Source: Takakia lepidozioides (Eukaryota; Streptophyta; Takakiopsida; Takakiales; Takakiaceae). From it: a stretch of DNA of 64,000 nucleotides. The stretch spans positions 7,316,001 through 7,380,000 of the forward strand of contig CM060732.1 in the NCBI GenBank assembly GCA_030704615.1, read 5' to 3'. A program made the translations under genes and the position numbers. The notes beneath the pieces are model-generated. The model was given only the letters and a program-made list of their open reading frames with translations. It was not told the DNA's origin and searched no databases. The first letter of the stretch is position 1. Each line of letters starts with the position of its first letter. Shown in pieces: positions 44,190 to 54,381 of the stretch.

Positions 44190-44650
44190 CGAAATACCTG
44201 GCGAATGGAAATTCGGCGCCGAATATCCATACGCTAGCGATCCGACTTACCTGCTGGATGGAAATTCGGTGCCGGATTTCCATCCATCCGCTCTCCGACC
44301 AACCTTGCGGATGGAAATCCGGCGCCGGATTTCCATCCATCTGCCTCCGAATTACCTGCGTGAGGGAAATTTGGCGCGCCGCCCTACCTGCGCGGATGGA
44401 AATCCGGCGCCGGATTTCCATCCATCCGCCTCCGAATTACCTGCGTGAGGGAAATTTCGCGCGCCGCCCTACCTGCGCGGATGGAAATCCGGCGCCGGAT
44501 TTCCATCCATCCGCTTCTGAATTACCTGCGTGAGGGAAATTTCGCGCTCCGCCCTTTCTTGCAAGCTGGAAATTCGGCGCTGAATTTCCATCCTGCTGCG
44601 CTCCGAGTTACCTCTACGTTGGAAATTCCGGGCCGAGTTCCGTCGTTTTT
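44190..44650. repeat. 85-bp palindrome repeats of D, part 2
   Basis: Perfect 30-bp palindromes centred on AAATCCGGCGCCGGATTT begin at 44309, 44394 and 44479 (period 85 bp), with related ones at about 44205, 44262 and 44568. Spacers read CTCCGAATTACCTGCGTGAG, then GGAAATTT. Strong cruciform potential. Confidence 0.9.
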
Positions 44651-45422
44651 CATCCGACATGGAGGGCTTCATCCGACATTTAATTGTGCAGTTGGGCAAT
44701 AAATGTCCACCGCCGTCCGTTTTCATTCGGGCTGGCGACACATGGCTTCCTGGATACGTACCCTAAATCTGATGCTAATCTTGGCTTAACATGCTATTCG
44801 AGGCATGTACCCCAAAAACGGAGATCATTTTCCATTTTGGCTGGGACTTATGCCGCCTGAAGGGCGTGGCTCTCCTGAGAGAGACCTCACATCCAGACCG
44901 CGGCGGAAGTTGAAAGCTCTGTACTACGGACGACGGCCAATCTCTCGCATGGCCAAACTGAAGCTCCAGCAGGAGATTCCAGTGTCTTGCTCACAACCCG
45001 CGCCAACTGAAGCCGACTACTCTCAGCCAAGCCACTTCTGCTTTCACTTTGTTCAATTTCGCTTTTGCTTTCGCTTTCGCTTTCGCTTTGTTGCCTCGCT
45101 TTGTTTTTGCATCTTCATCCTGGCTTCGCTGGATGAGTGAACTTTAGATAGTTGAGTGAACTTTAGATAGTTGAGTGAACCTTAGATTGTTTGCAATGCG
45201 TGTGCAAATCCGGCAGCTCTGGAGAAGGCTGCTTGTGCATGTCATTCTCAGGCAATGGTTGCATTTGTTTTCATTGTTGTTGCATGGCTCTCCATACTTC
45301 CTAAACTTGTTATGTTTTCATTTTTTGTTACACGATTGTTGCTATGGTGGTTGCGATGCTGGTTTTGGCACCGATGTTGGTTCTCACGATTTTGGGAATG
45401 ACAGAGTGACGACGAGCCCGGC
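44651..45422 (+). promoter_or_regulatory. 5' region of the methyltransferase gene
   Basis: No gene recognised. Contains a (CTTTCG)n-like pyrimidine tract (45055-45092) and three copies of GTGAACTTTAGATAGTTGA (45139-45190). Likely promoter and 5' UTR by position. A short ORF at 45175-45549 is hydrophobic and looks spurious. Confidence 0.4.
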
Positions 45423-48400
45423 ATGCTGGTGGTATCATCGACTGCTGCAACTCATCGCATGTTTGAACCGCCCACCTTGGAGCGAGAGGGCAAACTTCAA
45501 CCTTTTGTTGGTAGACGGGAGGACCTGCAGCGAGAGTACGACAGAATAGACATTGGGGAGGTTGGTGCAGGCCTCATGGCAGGTGAAGGGCGTGAGGAAG
45601 TGAGAACAGCAGATCCGGCAATGGAGGTTGTTGATGCAGAAGCAGTAGGGCCCGTCCAAGCAAAGAAGAAGAAGAAAGCCAAGCGCGTGCAATCCCCGGC
45701 GCGAGAGCCGTCACGGGCTGCGGAGGGGGGAGTTCGCAGTGCGCGCGAGGGTGTCAGTTTGCCTACCTCAAAGGTGGTCGTCCATCTGGGCTCCCCTGCT
45801 GGTAGCCCTAATAAGAAACAGAGAGCCCGTGAGAGGGCAAAAGAGATGGCAAAAGAACAGGCAAGACACAAGGCTAGCCAGGAGGAAAGAGAAAAGGCCA
45901 CTGAAGAGGCCAGGGGTTCCGAACGGACAGATTCCCATATAAGTGAGGGACGCACAGAGACGGTGGATCCCTCCAAGACACCACAAAGAGGCAGCAACAC
46001 ACCGGTTAGACCATCGCGGGCAAGAGCAGCCCCTGCAATTACCCATACGGTGGAGAGTGGAGGAGAGGAAAGAACACCAGAAAGAGCACGGATTGTGCAA
46101 GTTCGAGGTGAAGCCAGGGAGAGGGCAGTAGAGACGGGGAGAGTGCTGGAGGTGGTTTCGCAGGTGGCTGACCCTATTGAGGAGGACGACAGGGAGCTTT
46201 CTGACCAGGATGACATCCTCCCGGACATCCCCAGGCCCCAAACCCGGAGCATACAGGCTGGATTTGGCGGTCCTGGTGGGCTGCCGGAAAACCCCTCTGC
46301 AGCAGACGTCATGTCGGAGGCGGATATGAAGTTGGCCGCTGCCAATATGTTGGAGGCAACACACAGCAACATTGGCAGGGTGCTGGGGGGCATGGTGTAC
46401 CCGGCCAAGCTTCGAATTCCCCTTTGCCGCTTGGTGTCATTGCAGGTGGTGAGACTTGCCCTCCCAGGCGATATCGACAAGCTGAAATTCTCTTTCCGGG
46501 ATGGATATCGAATGGGGTATGCCGCGTTTTACGTTTCCATTGAGAACGACCACGGAGCTTCCCGTGCCCACACTTCCGATGAGGTGGACAAATGGGGCCC
46601 CCATTGGCAAACGCGAAATGAGGAGTTCGAGAGATCGATTGCTAGTGATCCTCTTTTCCAGCACTTGTCCGGTAAGATGTTCTACGTGTGGGACGACAAT
46701 CATCGCCTCCTGGCATGGATGGAGCACATTGCCCAAGCCCACCCCAACGACCTCGGTTGGCATTTCGCCGTGGAGTGTGTTGTGCTGAAGGTTGCGGGGC
46801 CCAAAGATCGCAGTCTTCTCAAAGCTGCAATGGCAGACATCAACTCGTAAGTTACAACGCCTCTCGCTTTTGGACTTTGAATTTGGAAGTCATTTCATTG
46901 CGAATCCTCATATATGATGAAAATTCCCATTTCAGTATTGTTTGATGGAAATGTGGCACTGCAGGGTGACTGAGAATGCCTTCATTGCCACCAACTTGTC
47001 CCATATGCTCTTCCGAGTGAAGGATGTTGGGAAGCAGGGGGTGCAAGAGTTTGCCAATTCCCTCACTGCTAACCTCCTGCGCAAGTCGGAGGCAAAGGCA
47101 GACAGAACCTGGTATAGGCTGAGCGTCGACGCCATGGTGGACTACATATTTCGGGTAAAGCTCCAGACAGTTTTGTTGAGCTAATCTGTCTCTCCTCCCC
47201 CAATAGAAGAAATTGTGTTGAGCAGGATCTCTAATCTTATGTGCGCATTCTTGATAGACGAAAATACAGCAGGATTTGGCACATGCGCGGAGGTTCTACA
47301 TGGAGTCAGAGGAGAAGAATCCAACCCTCCCGGCACTGGAATCATATGTCAAAGCTGCGGAGGTGAGGGCCCGCATAAAGTACAAGTCGCGGATGGTAAA
47401 GTACGTGGCCATAGCTGATCCTGCCCTTGGTGCCGACTTTCTGGTGGAGGTGGGGAAGCACTACTCTCGCGCTCTGAAGCCCACGATGACATTGGAGAAG
47501 CTCCATTATCTAGCCACATCCTGTGTGGATGCAACAGAAAAGGTGATACATTCTTAACCAAATTGTGGTGGCAACAACTCCTTTTTGTGGTGTTTGGCGC
47601 TTACGAATATGCTAGGTGGTTGGACAGACCCGGTGGCTCCAAATCTGGAATGGTTCCCAAAGTACCAGGGACATGTGGAGCTTCCCCAAACCGGACAAAC
47701 TCTCTGACCCCACTTTCAACATGTGGATGAACCGCATGATATGGTGGTTTCAGGTACTTCCCCACGCTTTGTTTGGGGCTTCTACTCTAGTAGGGGGTGG
47801 ATTCATTGTATTTTTTCAAGAAAGCGATCTGATGGAGAATCTCCACAGGTGATGACGAATGCGCAAGAGCAGCTGGACACACAAGCACATCAGTTCAAGA
47901 TGGAGATATCTCCTGCAGCAGAGAGCCTACGCGACTATGTGACGAGGTACCTTCTGCTCTACAAAACCAACCTATTCTTTCGGGAGATAGCAGATGCTCG
48001 CCGGAGCCACGAGTTCACCAACCAGCCGAACGCGGACAAAGCAGCAATGCGCCTTCTGTACAGGTACATACGCGCTACTTTTATTTCAAGTCCTTGCATT
48101 TCAGGATGTTAGAGGCCTCATGTGGTGTTAGGGAAAATGGCGCCGAATTTCCAGTCAGGGCTCCGAAAATGGCTAAGTCCCTAGACTGGCTGGCCCTGAA
48201 CTGGAAATTCGGCGCCATTTTCCAGTTCTAGGCCCTATTGCCGTTCAGGGACTTGGCCATTTTTGGGCTAAGTCCCTAGACTGGCTGGCCCGGAACTGGA
48301 AATTCGGCGCCATTTTCTAGTTCTAGGCCCTATTGCTGTTCAGGGACTTAGCCATTTTCGGGCTAAGTCCCTAGACTGGCTGGCCCTGAACTGGAAATTT

Positions 48401-51286
48401 GGCGGCATTTTCTAGTTCCGGGCCCTATTGCCGTTCAGGGACTTAGCCATTTTCGGGCTAAGTCCCTAGGGTGGCTGGCCTTGAAGTGGAAATTCGGCGC
48501 CATTTTCCAGTTCTAGGCCCTATTGCCGTTTAGGGACGTAGCCATTTTCGGGCTAAGTCCCTAGGGTGGCTGGCCCTCAACTGGAAATTCTTCGCCATTT
48601 TTCCAGTTCTAGGCCCTATTGCCGTTCAGGGACTTAGCCATTTTCGGGCTAAGTCCCTAGGGTGGCTGGCCCTGAACTGGAAATTCGGCGCCATTTTTCC
48701 AGTTCTAGGCCCTATTGCGGTTCTGGGACTTAGCCATCTTCGGGCCAAACCGGGAAAAATGGCGCCAAATTTCCAGTTCAGGGCTCCCAAGATGGCTAAG
48801 TCCCTAGGGTGGCAGTCACCGAAAACCGAAATTCGGCGCCATTTTTCCATTTCTAGGCCCACTCACATCCGCCCCAACCTGGGAAAATGGTGTCGAATAT
48901 GCATTTCAGGGACCTCATTGTGTTTTTCATGAATGCAGGTACTGCAAGTTCTCCCTTTTGGAGAAAGTCCATCTGTCTTTCGAGCCACCATTCTTCCTGG
49001 CATGGAGGAACCCTGGGGCTGACTCCATGTACACTGACGATATTGTGAAGGAGTGGCATCTGGAACATTTGCGTGATTGCCCTTGGTATGTGGACCTTCC
49101 GCCCGGCTCGCTCGACCCATCCGAGTTTCAATTGAAGTTGGATGCTGAATTCCGACGAAACCGGGCTCCGCTGCCTCCATTGGGTGCAAAAGAGGCAAAA
49201 GCGCTTGCGAACTCCAGGAAAGCGGCAGAGCTTGCTCAGGCAGGAATTCAGGAGAAATTGCATGAGAAGAGTAAAGGCCAAAGGAAAAGGACAAGGAAAC
49301 AGGTGAGTGCAGTAACACCCAAAAAGAAGAAAACCATCGGGGCATCGGAGGAGGCACAGGAGGGGACCCAAGAGAGTGACTCGGACGACGACTTTGTTCA
49401 AGGTCCTGTGACTGCTGTTGCTCCTACCCAGTCACCGGTCGTCCGGGTTCCCAAGTCAGTTCGGAGTGGGATTGGCTCTGCCAAGAAGTTGGCACTTGAG
49501 GGCGAGCCTACACGGCAGTATTCGGCGGTGACGTTTACGCACAGGCCAAAGCTAGAACCTCCAACCATCATCCAATGCGTCAATGAGAGCTTCCTTGACG
49601 CTCTCGCTGCCAGGGCGAAGAAGGTGGCACACAGCCTGGCGGAGCAGAAGGGGAAAGCCAAGAAGAGGGCTGGCGGTACAGAGCCTAAAGACACCCCTGG
49701 TTTTGAAGCCATGATGGAATTATTCACGGCTGTGAGCACGGATTGCAAGAGCACTCGGGGGGGGGGGGGGTTGAGGTGGAGAGAGCTTGCGACATGATTC
49801 TCCTCGACATTCCAGATGGGGAGCTGCTGGAGGGCCTGGATGGTGTGCCCACCTGGAACAGGTTTACTGAGGACTACTGGAAAGCCGGGTTTGGGCTGGC
49901 GGGGATGCTTCTGGATGACGGTGGATGTGTGGTTGTCCTTGCCACGAGACGGAAGACCACAGAGAATGCGGTGGCAAGGTGGACACCGAAAAGTGTCACC
50001 CCGGTCCTCCTCAGAAAATGGTTCTGCATCAGTACACAGGGGTTGCGAACAGAGGGCCAAAGTGTAAGTTATCAATCTATTGCATTCACTTCATATTGTG
50101 GTGTATGTTAAGTAGACCCTGGAGTTGATCCCTTCTTTGTTGGATGTGCAGACATTGGTGTTTGAGGCATATTGCTTTGTGAAGAGAGGGTCTAAGTTCA
50201 AATTCCGCAACGACGGTCGTCTTGTTGATGCCGCTGTGGACCCTGTAACCTACGATGTCCTCTACAACTATGTGCCCCACTCCAGTATGCCGAAGGACAC
50301 AAAGACAGGCAAATTGTGGCGGTACAGCCGGACCCGGAGCCCTGCTTTCATCCAAACCCTCATGGAGACGTGCTCGGATGTCCAAGGGCGGATTCTGGAC
50401 CTCACATGCGGCACGGGTAAGCCTTCACGTGCTCAGTTTGTCCCCTGGCCCGATTGCAATTGCATGCCGCAAGATATTAACCGCCCGCTTTGTTCCTCAG
50501 GTGCTTCAATGTGGGCAAGGACGTTGTCCGACAGGCATGTGTTTGCCTTCGAGCCAGATACTGCCCTCCACAACTCGGAACTTGCAGCGGCTGAACGTCT
50601 GCCGAAAGAGGAAGAGGCATCATCGGAGGATGAGGAAAAATCCGAGAAGGAGCAGGGGGAGGAAGTTGGGATCGAGGCCGAGGAGCCCCCGGTTTACGAG
50701 TGAGTGGTGGCATTGTAAGTTGCCTCCAGATTTTGTGAGGCACCTCCCTCCGCTCTCTTATTTCATTGAAAACCCTTTCTGGTTGTGCTGGTATTGACAT
50801 TCTTGAAGTGGATTTGTTCTTACTGTAGGATGCCAAGTACTGCCGGAGGGACGTCTACACCGGAGTTCATGGGCAGGAGGAACGTGCCTTTTTTTGCCAG
50901 GGGGATTTCATGCCTAGTCCAGAAAGGGAGTACATCCTTCCTACTTATGCTGCCCGGCTTGCTTCAGTGTCCATTAGGAGGTGTCCCAAACCTAGTCGTG
51001 TACAGCAGATTTTAGACGAGGCAACCTCAAGAAAATGAAGATGAGGGAGGAGGCAGCAGCTATTAGAGCCCGTCGGGCTCGTAGATTTGTTTTGGATTCT
51101 GCTGAGGAAAGTGGGGGAGAAGACGCAGAAGATTCCCAGGAGGTGAGGTGGACAGTCCCCCAAGGAGAGGACGGGATTTTTGAGAGGCATAGTGGAACTG
51201 ATGCATCACAGAGCTCGGAGGATGGGGGGGATGAGGGGGATGAGGAAGAAGGTGGGGCAAGTTCCTCGGAGGGTGTAGGAGAGTAG
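45423..51286 (+). CDS. ParB-like domain / DNA amino-methyltransferase fusion (D), multi-exon
   Basis: Exons by GT-AG sites and frame: 45423-46846, 46965-47154, 47270-47542, 47615-47753, 47849-48063, 48939-50063, 50152-50416, 50501-50699, 50829-51286; about 1,400 residues. Residues 1-300 are basic/acidic and disordered. About 330-460 resemble a ParB/sulfiredoxin fold: RIPLCRLVSLQVVRLALPGD, LKFSFRDGYRMG, MFYVWDDNHRLLAWM, FAVECVVLKV. A helical region follows, then SFEPPFFLAWRNPGADSMY, a Lys-rich NLS-like linker, DTPGFEAMM, motif IV position MILLDIPDGE (49806-49817), FGLAGMLLDDGGCVVVLA, AYCFVKRGSKF, YDVLYNYVP, RSPAFIQTLMETC, motif I DLTCGTGASMWA and the acidic ribose-binding position VFAFEPD. This IV-before-I order is the beta class. 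Lesions: a G14 run at 49757-49770 that breaks frame, and a missing base near 51027. No homologue outside A-E here. Confidence 0.7.
46395..46815 (+). other. ParB/Srx-like domain in the methyltransferase protein
   Basis: ParB N-terminal domains follow the plan I-P-[IVL]-x-x-[LI]...R...[LI]..S[FI]...G...P..V......Y.V.DGxHR[LY].A.......[IV]..V.[IVL]. Here: IPLCRLVSLQVVRLALPGD, LKFSFRDGYRMGYAAFYVSI, MFYVWDDNHRLLAWM, FAVECVVLKV. The key H-R of the nucleotide-binding loop is present (46704-46709); Gly before it is Asn. Fusion of ParB-like domains to amino-methyltransferases is known in phages and bacteria. Assigned by eye only. Confidence 0.55.
48130..48870. repeat. 95-bp satellite in intron 5 of the methyltransferase gene
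   Basis: Units start (GGCTAAGTCCCTAG) at 48171, 48266, 48361, 48456, 48551 and 48647, then a diverged one. Each unit has two hairpins: AGGGACTTAGCC / GGCTAAGTCCCT around a short loop, and TGGAAATTCGGCGCCATTTTCCA-type arms around GGCGCC. It lies wholly within the intron 48064-48938. Confidence 0.9.
49757..49770 (+). other. G14 run that breaks the methyltransferase frame
   Basis: Fourteen G between STR and VEVERACDMILLD; the upstream frame stops at 49797. Copy B has no G run at this place (RRGGNATEWSCDM). Could be a real slippage mutation or an assembly/sequencing error. Confidence 0.8.
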
Positions 51287-51507
51287 TGCCCATTCCGGCT
51301 ATGACAGTTAGAACACACTTGTATAGACGTGGCTTGCCACAAAATTTGCAATAAAATGTTGCATTTCAAGTCCACTGGTGCCACATTCCAACTTCACATG
51401 ACCCTATTTCCGTGCCTCCTAACCCTATTTCCGTGGACTCACAATGGTCTGCTCATGCTTTTTTTTTTTCCGCTCATGCTCATGCCGCTCATGAAATAGC
51501 AGCCCCC

Positions 51508-51515
51508 CCTTCATC
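51508..51515. repeat. Target-site duplication CCTTCATC of transposon D, right
   Basis: Matches 38830-38837. Confidence 0.9.
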
Positions 51516-53778
51516 CTCACTCACTTCCTCTTCTCTTTCAGAATCAGAGGAATCTGCCATAGGAATATTAGTACTCTTCTGCATTTCCCTTATGGTATCT
51601 GCCACTTCCTTGTGCAATTCCTTCTCATCTCTCCAAGCCTCATCATCTTCAGGCACATCACTGCCATCTTCATTATCATCACTTTCCTCATCTACTGGAG
51701 GTATTATTTTGGCTTTGCTGCTTGTTACTATCATTGTACTTACTTCTGGTACAACACATGGCCTAACCATGTGAGCTGCCACCACTGGCCCCTCATTCAC
51801 AGGAGCTCTCATCTCATTCTGGTGTCTGATCCAGAATGGACAGGCTGCCTTGCGATGTCCTGCCTGATTACAATAGTAACACAGTTCTTCCCCATTAGGT
51901 CCTCGCCCTTGGTCTGTTCTGGGATTGTTTCTGTAATCCTGATTCCCTGGCTGGTAATTCCCCCTTGGATTACCCTGATAGTTGCCTCTGGAATTTCCTT
52001 GGTAATTCGCTCTTGGATTACCTCTCTCTTCCATGCCATTGTTATAACCACCAGGCCTACCATAGTGGTCCTGATCACTGTTTCTTCTTGGCTGGGGCTG
52101 CACTTGATGCACCCTTACTTGCATAGGTTCTCTTCCTGCTGTCCTTCTGTTGTAGTAACAATTCTCAGTAGAATGGTTATCCATTTTACAGATAGTAGAG
52201 TGTTTCTCCCTCATGTGGCATTCAGTGGTGGTATGGCCTTCATTCTGGCATTTTGCACACCAAACACCCTTCCTCCAATGTGTTACAGCCTTTGTGGCAT
52301 ACTTCTTCAAGATTTCTTCTAATATTTTCTCATAGTTATCCCTCTTCAACTTTTCCTTCCTCTTACTCTTCATTTTAAGCTCTTGCTCTTCTTCCTCATC
52401 TGACTCATCCTCAAGAGTCCTCATCATCCATTTTCTCTCTCCTGAGCATTCCCAATTGCTCAATTCTATTCGTTGTTTCAAATGCCTCCTCCACTGTATT
52501 ATGGGGTAACATATCCACTTTCTTTTGCAACTCTGGTCTTAGTCCACTCACAAACCAAGTCTTCTGTAAACCTGGTGCTGGTACAGCAGCCAGCTTTTTC
52601 ATCATCAATTCCATCTTTTCCATATACTCCTCAACAGTTTCATGCTTCTTTTGCTTTAACTGTTGTAAACTTCCATACACTTCATCCTCAATTTTACTTG
52701 TCCTGAACCTATTTCGGAATGTTGTATTCAAGCCATTCCAGGTTAGGAAATGATTATCAGGGAATCTTGCATACCATTCACTTGCTTTCTTTATAAGTGA
52801 ACAAGGAAACAGTCTCATCTTGGCATCATCGCCATTCTCATTGTTCACAATACACATGTGCTCAAATTGGCTAATGTGTACATCAGGATCCTCTTTTCCT
52901 GAATATATTGGAGAAGGTGGTTTTGCCTGTGTTGGTTGTAACGCCATCTGTGGCCCTACCTCCTGACCACTAACAGGTGCTGGCCCCCTTGCTGGTGCTG
53001 GTCCTTGAGGACCTGTTGTAGTTGTGGTGGAACTTCCACCAAGTGGTGGCCCCTGAGCACTCCCTGCTACTGGCCGCACTATATTCACAGTATTCCCAGC
53101 TCCAGTTGCACTACTTCCCACACTCCCTGTCCCCCCAGAGCCAGATCCAGGCTGCCCGCCTGATCCCCCTGAGCCGACACCTTCGTTGGCATGTGATCCA
53201 AGTGCTCCACTTGATCCAGGTCCAACGGGTTGGGATGTCCTGGTTGTAGTCTCAACCTCAGCTGTTGGGTCTACTTCTTCAGACTCTTCCTCTCCCAATT
53301 TCTTCTCTCTGTTTTCATCCTCCAAGTTCTGCCCTTGGGTTTCTTCTTCACTCATGTAACTCAACTGCAATGGCGTTGGAGAGTCTGAACTCTCCGTTGG
53401 CTCTGCCACATCCTCTCCTCCTTCTTCGTCTTCCGTCTCAGAAACTGGAGTTCCTGCTTTTGGTGTTCCATGCCAACTCTTATCAAAGATTTCTGTCAAA
53501 TCTTTTATCCAGGGATGTACCTCAGATCTTTCACCTCGTGGTTGATCTTCTTCCTGTACCAATTCCCTTAATCTTTCTTGCAAAGAAAAAGAAGGAGTGA
53601 CATCCAACTCTAGTTCTTCCGGTATGGGTGATGTACTCTCTGATCTTAATGGTGTGAGAGGTCCAGATGATTCCCCTATGTCTATTCCTCTCTCCCAAAG
53701 ATATGGATAATTAGCTTTGAGATATATATATTTTTTTGCTGAATATCTCTGGAGTCTAGCTTCTCTTTCATCACTCAT
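51516..53778 (-). pseudogene. Element 3 gag
   Basis: Starts MSDEREARLQRYSAKKYIYL at 53778. Acidic and Gly/Ser-rich linker to about 52950, then a retrotransposon gag domain (YSGKEDPDVHISQFEHMC, CSLIKKASEWYARFPDNHF, FRTSKIEDEVYGSLQQLKQK, VSGLRPELQKKVDML). A frameshift near 52420 moves to the next frame, which holds two CX2CX4HX4C zinc knuckles: CAKCQNEGHTTTEC (about 52260) and CYYCNQAGHRKAAC (about 51865), and an acidic end at D. Forms the particle and packages RNA in working elements. Confidence 0.85.
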
Positions 53779-53798
53779 GTCCCATGTCTTTCATTTCT

Positions 53799-54381
53799 TT
53801 AATGTGGCAATAACCAAAACTCTCTTCTGTAGTATCTCTCGTATATGCCTGGGTTTCTTTCAAGCTTCAATGCACCCTTCGCTATACTAGAAGTCTCCGT
53901 TACCATATAACCATATGGCAAACAAGACTGGAAAGGTGTTCTTGGTGTGAGTTTGATCCACAGAATATCCTTTGGAATCCAATTCTTTACCAGAACAAGC
54001 TCCTCATGCATATGAGTATAAACATTCACCTTCCTTTCCTCCCAGCCTTCAAACTCAACTCGCTTAATGGATAGCAATGCTATCACATAAACCAGTGTTG
54101 GTAACCAACGTGCTCGTCCTCTACAGGCCACCTGATAAATCTTTATCACTCCTTTCTCCAGACCCCACTCAGGGTCAGCATCATGCACTCTCTTAAGAAT
54201 GTTTTCTTTAGTCTGGCAATTCCAAGAACCTCTGAAAGAATTGCTTGGACAATCTTTCCTTCTCGGTTTCACAGGGAATTTGATTCACATCAAATTCTTT
54301 AATTCTCCAACCACCATGATCCCACCAGATGCCTGTCACATCTGGTTGTTCATGACCCAGTTCCCCAGTATGGTCGCCAAA
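53799..54381 (-). pseudogene. Element 3 leader ORF
   Basis: The minus frame from within the LTR (54489) reads LGHEQPDVTGIWWDHGGW, then after a frame change ENILKRVHDADPEWGLEKGV, IKIYQVACRGRARWLPTLVY. Homologous to 2560-3009 in element 1. Unknown function; may be untranslated leader. Confidence 0.4.
54364..54381 (-). other. Primer-binding site of element 3
   Basis: TGGCGACCATACTGGGGA on the minus strand directly after the LTR end ...GCTCGACA and two T, identical to that of element 1. Confidence 0.8.

Larger units (their letters stand above)
38838..51507. mobile_element. DNA transposon D (12.67 kb) encoding SWIM transposase and ParB-like methyltransferase
   Basis: Ends GAGGTTAGCTATTTCATGAG (left) and, reversed, GGGGGCTGCTATTTCATGAG (right), with an 8-bp target duplication. 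The transposase gene reads leftwards (42897 to 39301) and the methyltransferase gene rightwards (45423 to 51286), so they diverge from a 2.5-kb central region holding a GGCGCC palindrome array. SWIM domain, DDE domain and 8-bp duplication recall Mutator-like and Zisupton/KDZ-type elements; I cannot decide between them. It is the only copy in the window with both genes full length, though each has lesions. Confidence 0.9.

Noticed and set aside
45497-46480. Long minus-strand ORF (327 codons) over exon 1 of the methyltransferase gene
   Set aside because: Antisense shadow of a low-complexity region; it is Ser/Leu-rich, and the plus strand has clean splice continuity into later exons.
45423-51286. 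Bacterial contamination as source of the methyltransferase
   Set aside because: The gene has many GT-AG introns, lies inside a transposon inserted in a plant-type retroelement, and has diverged copies in A, B and C.
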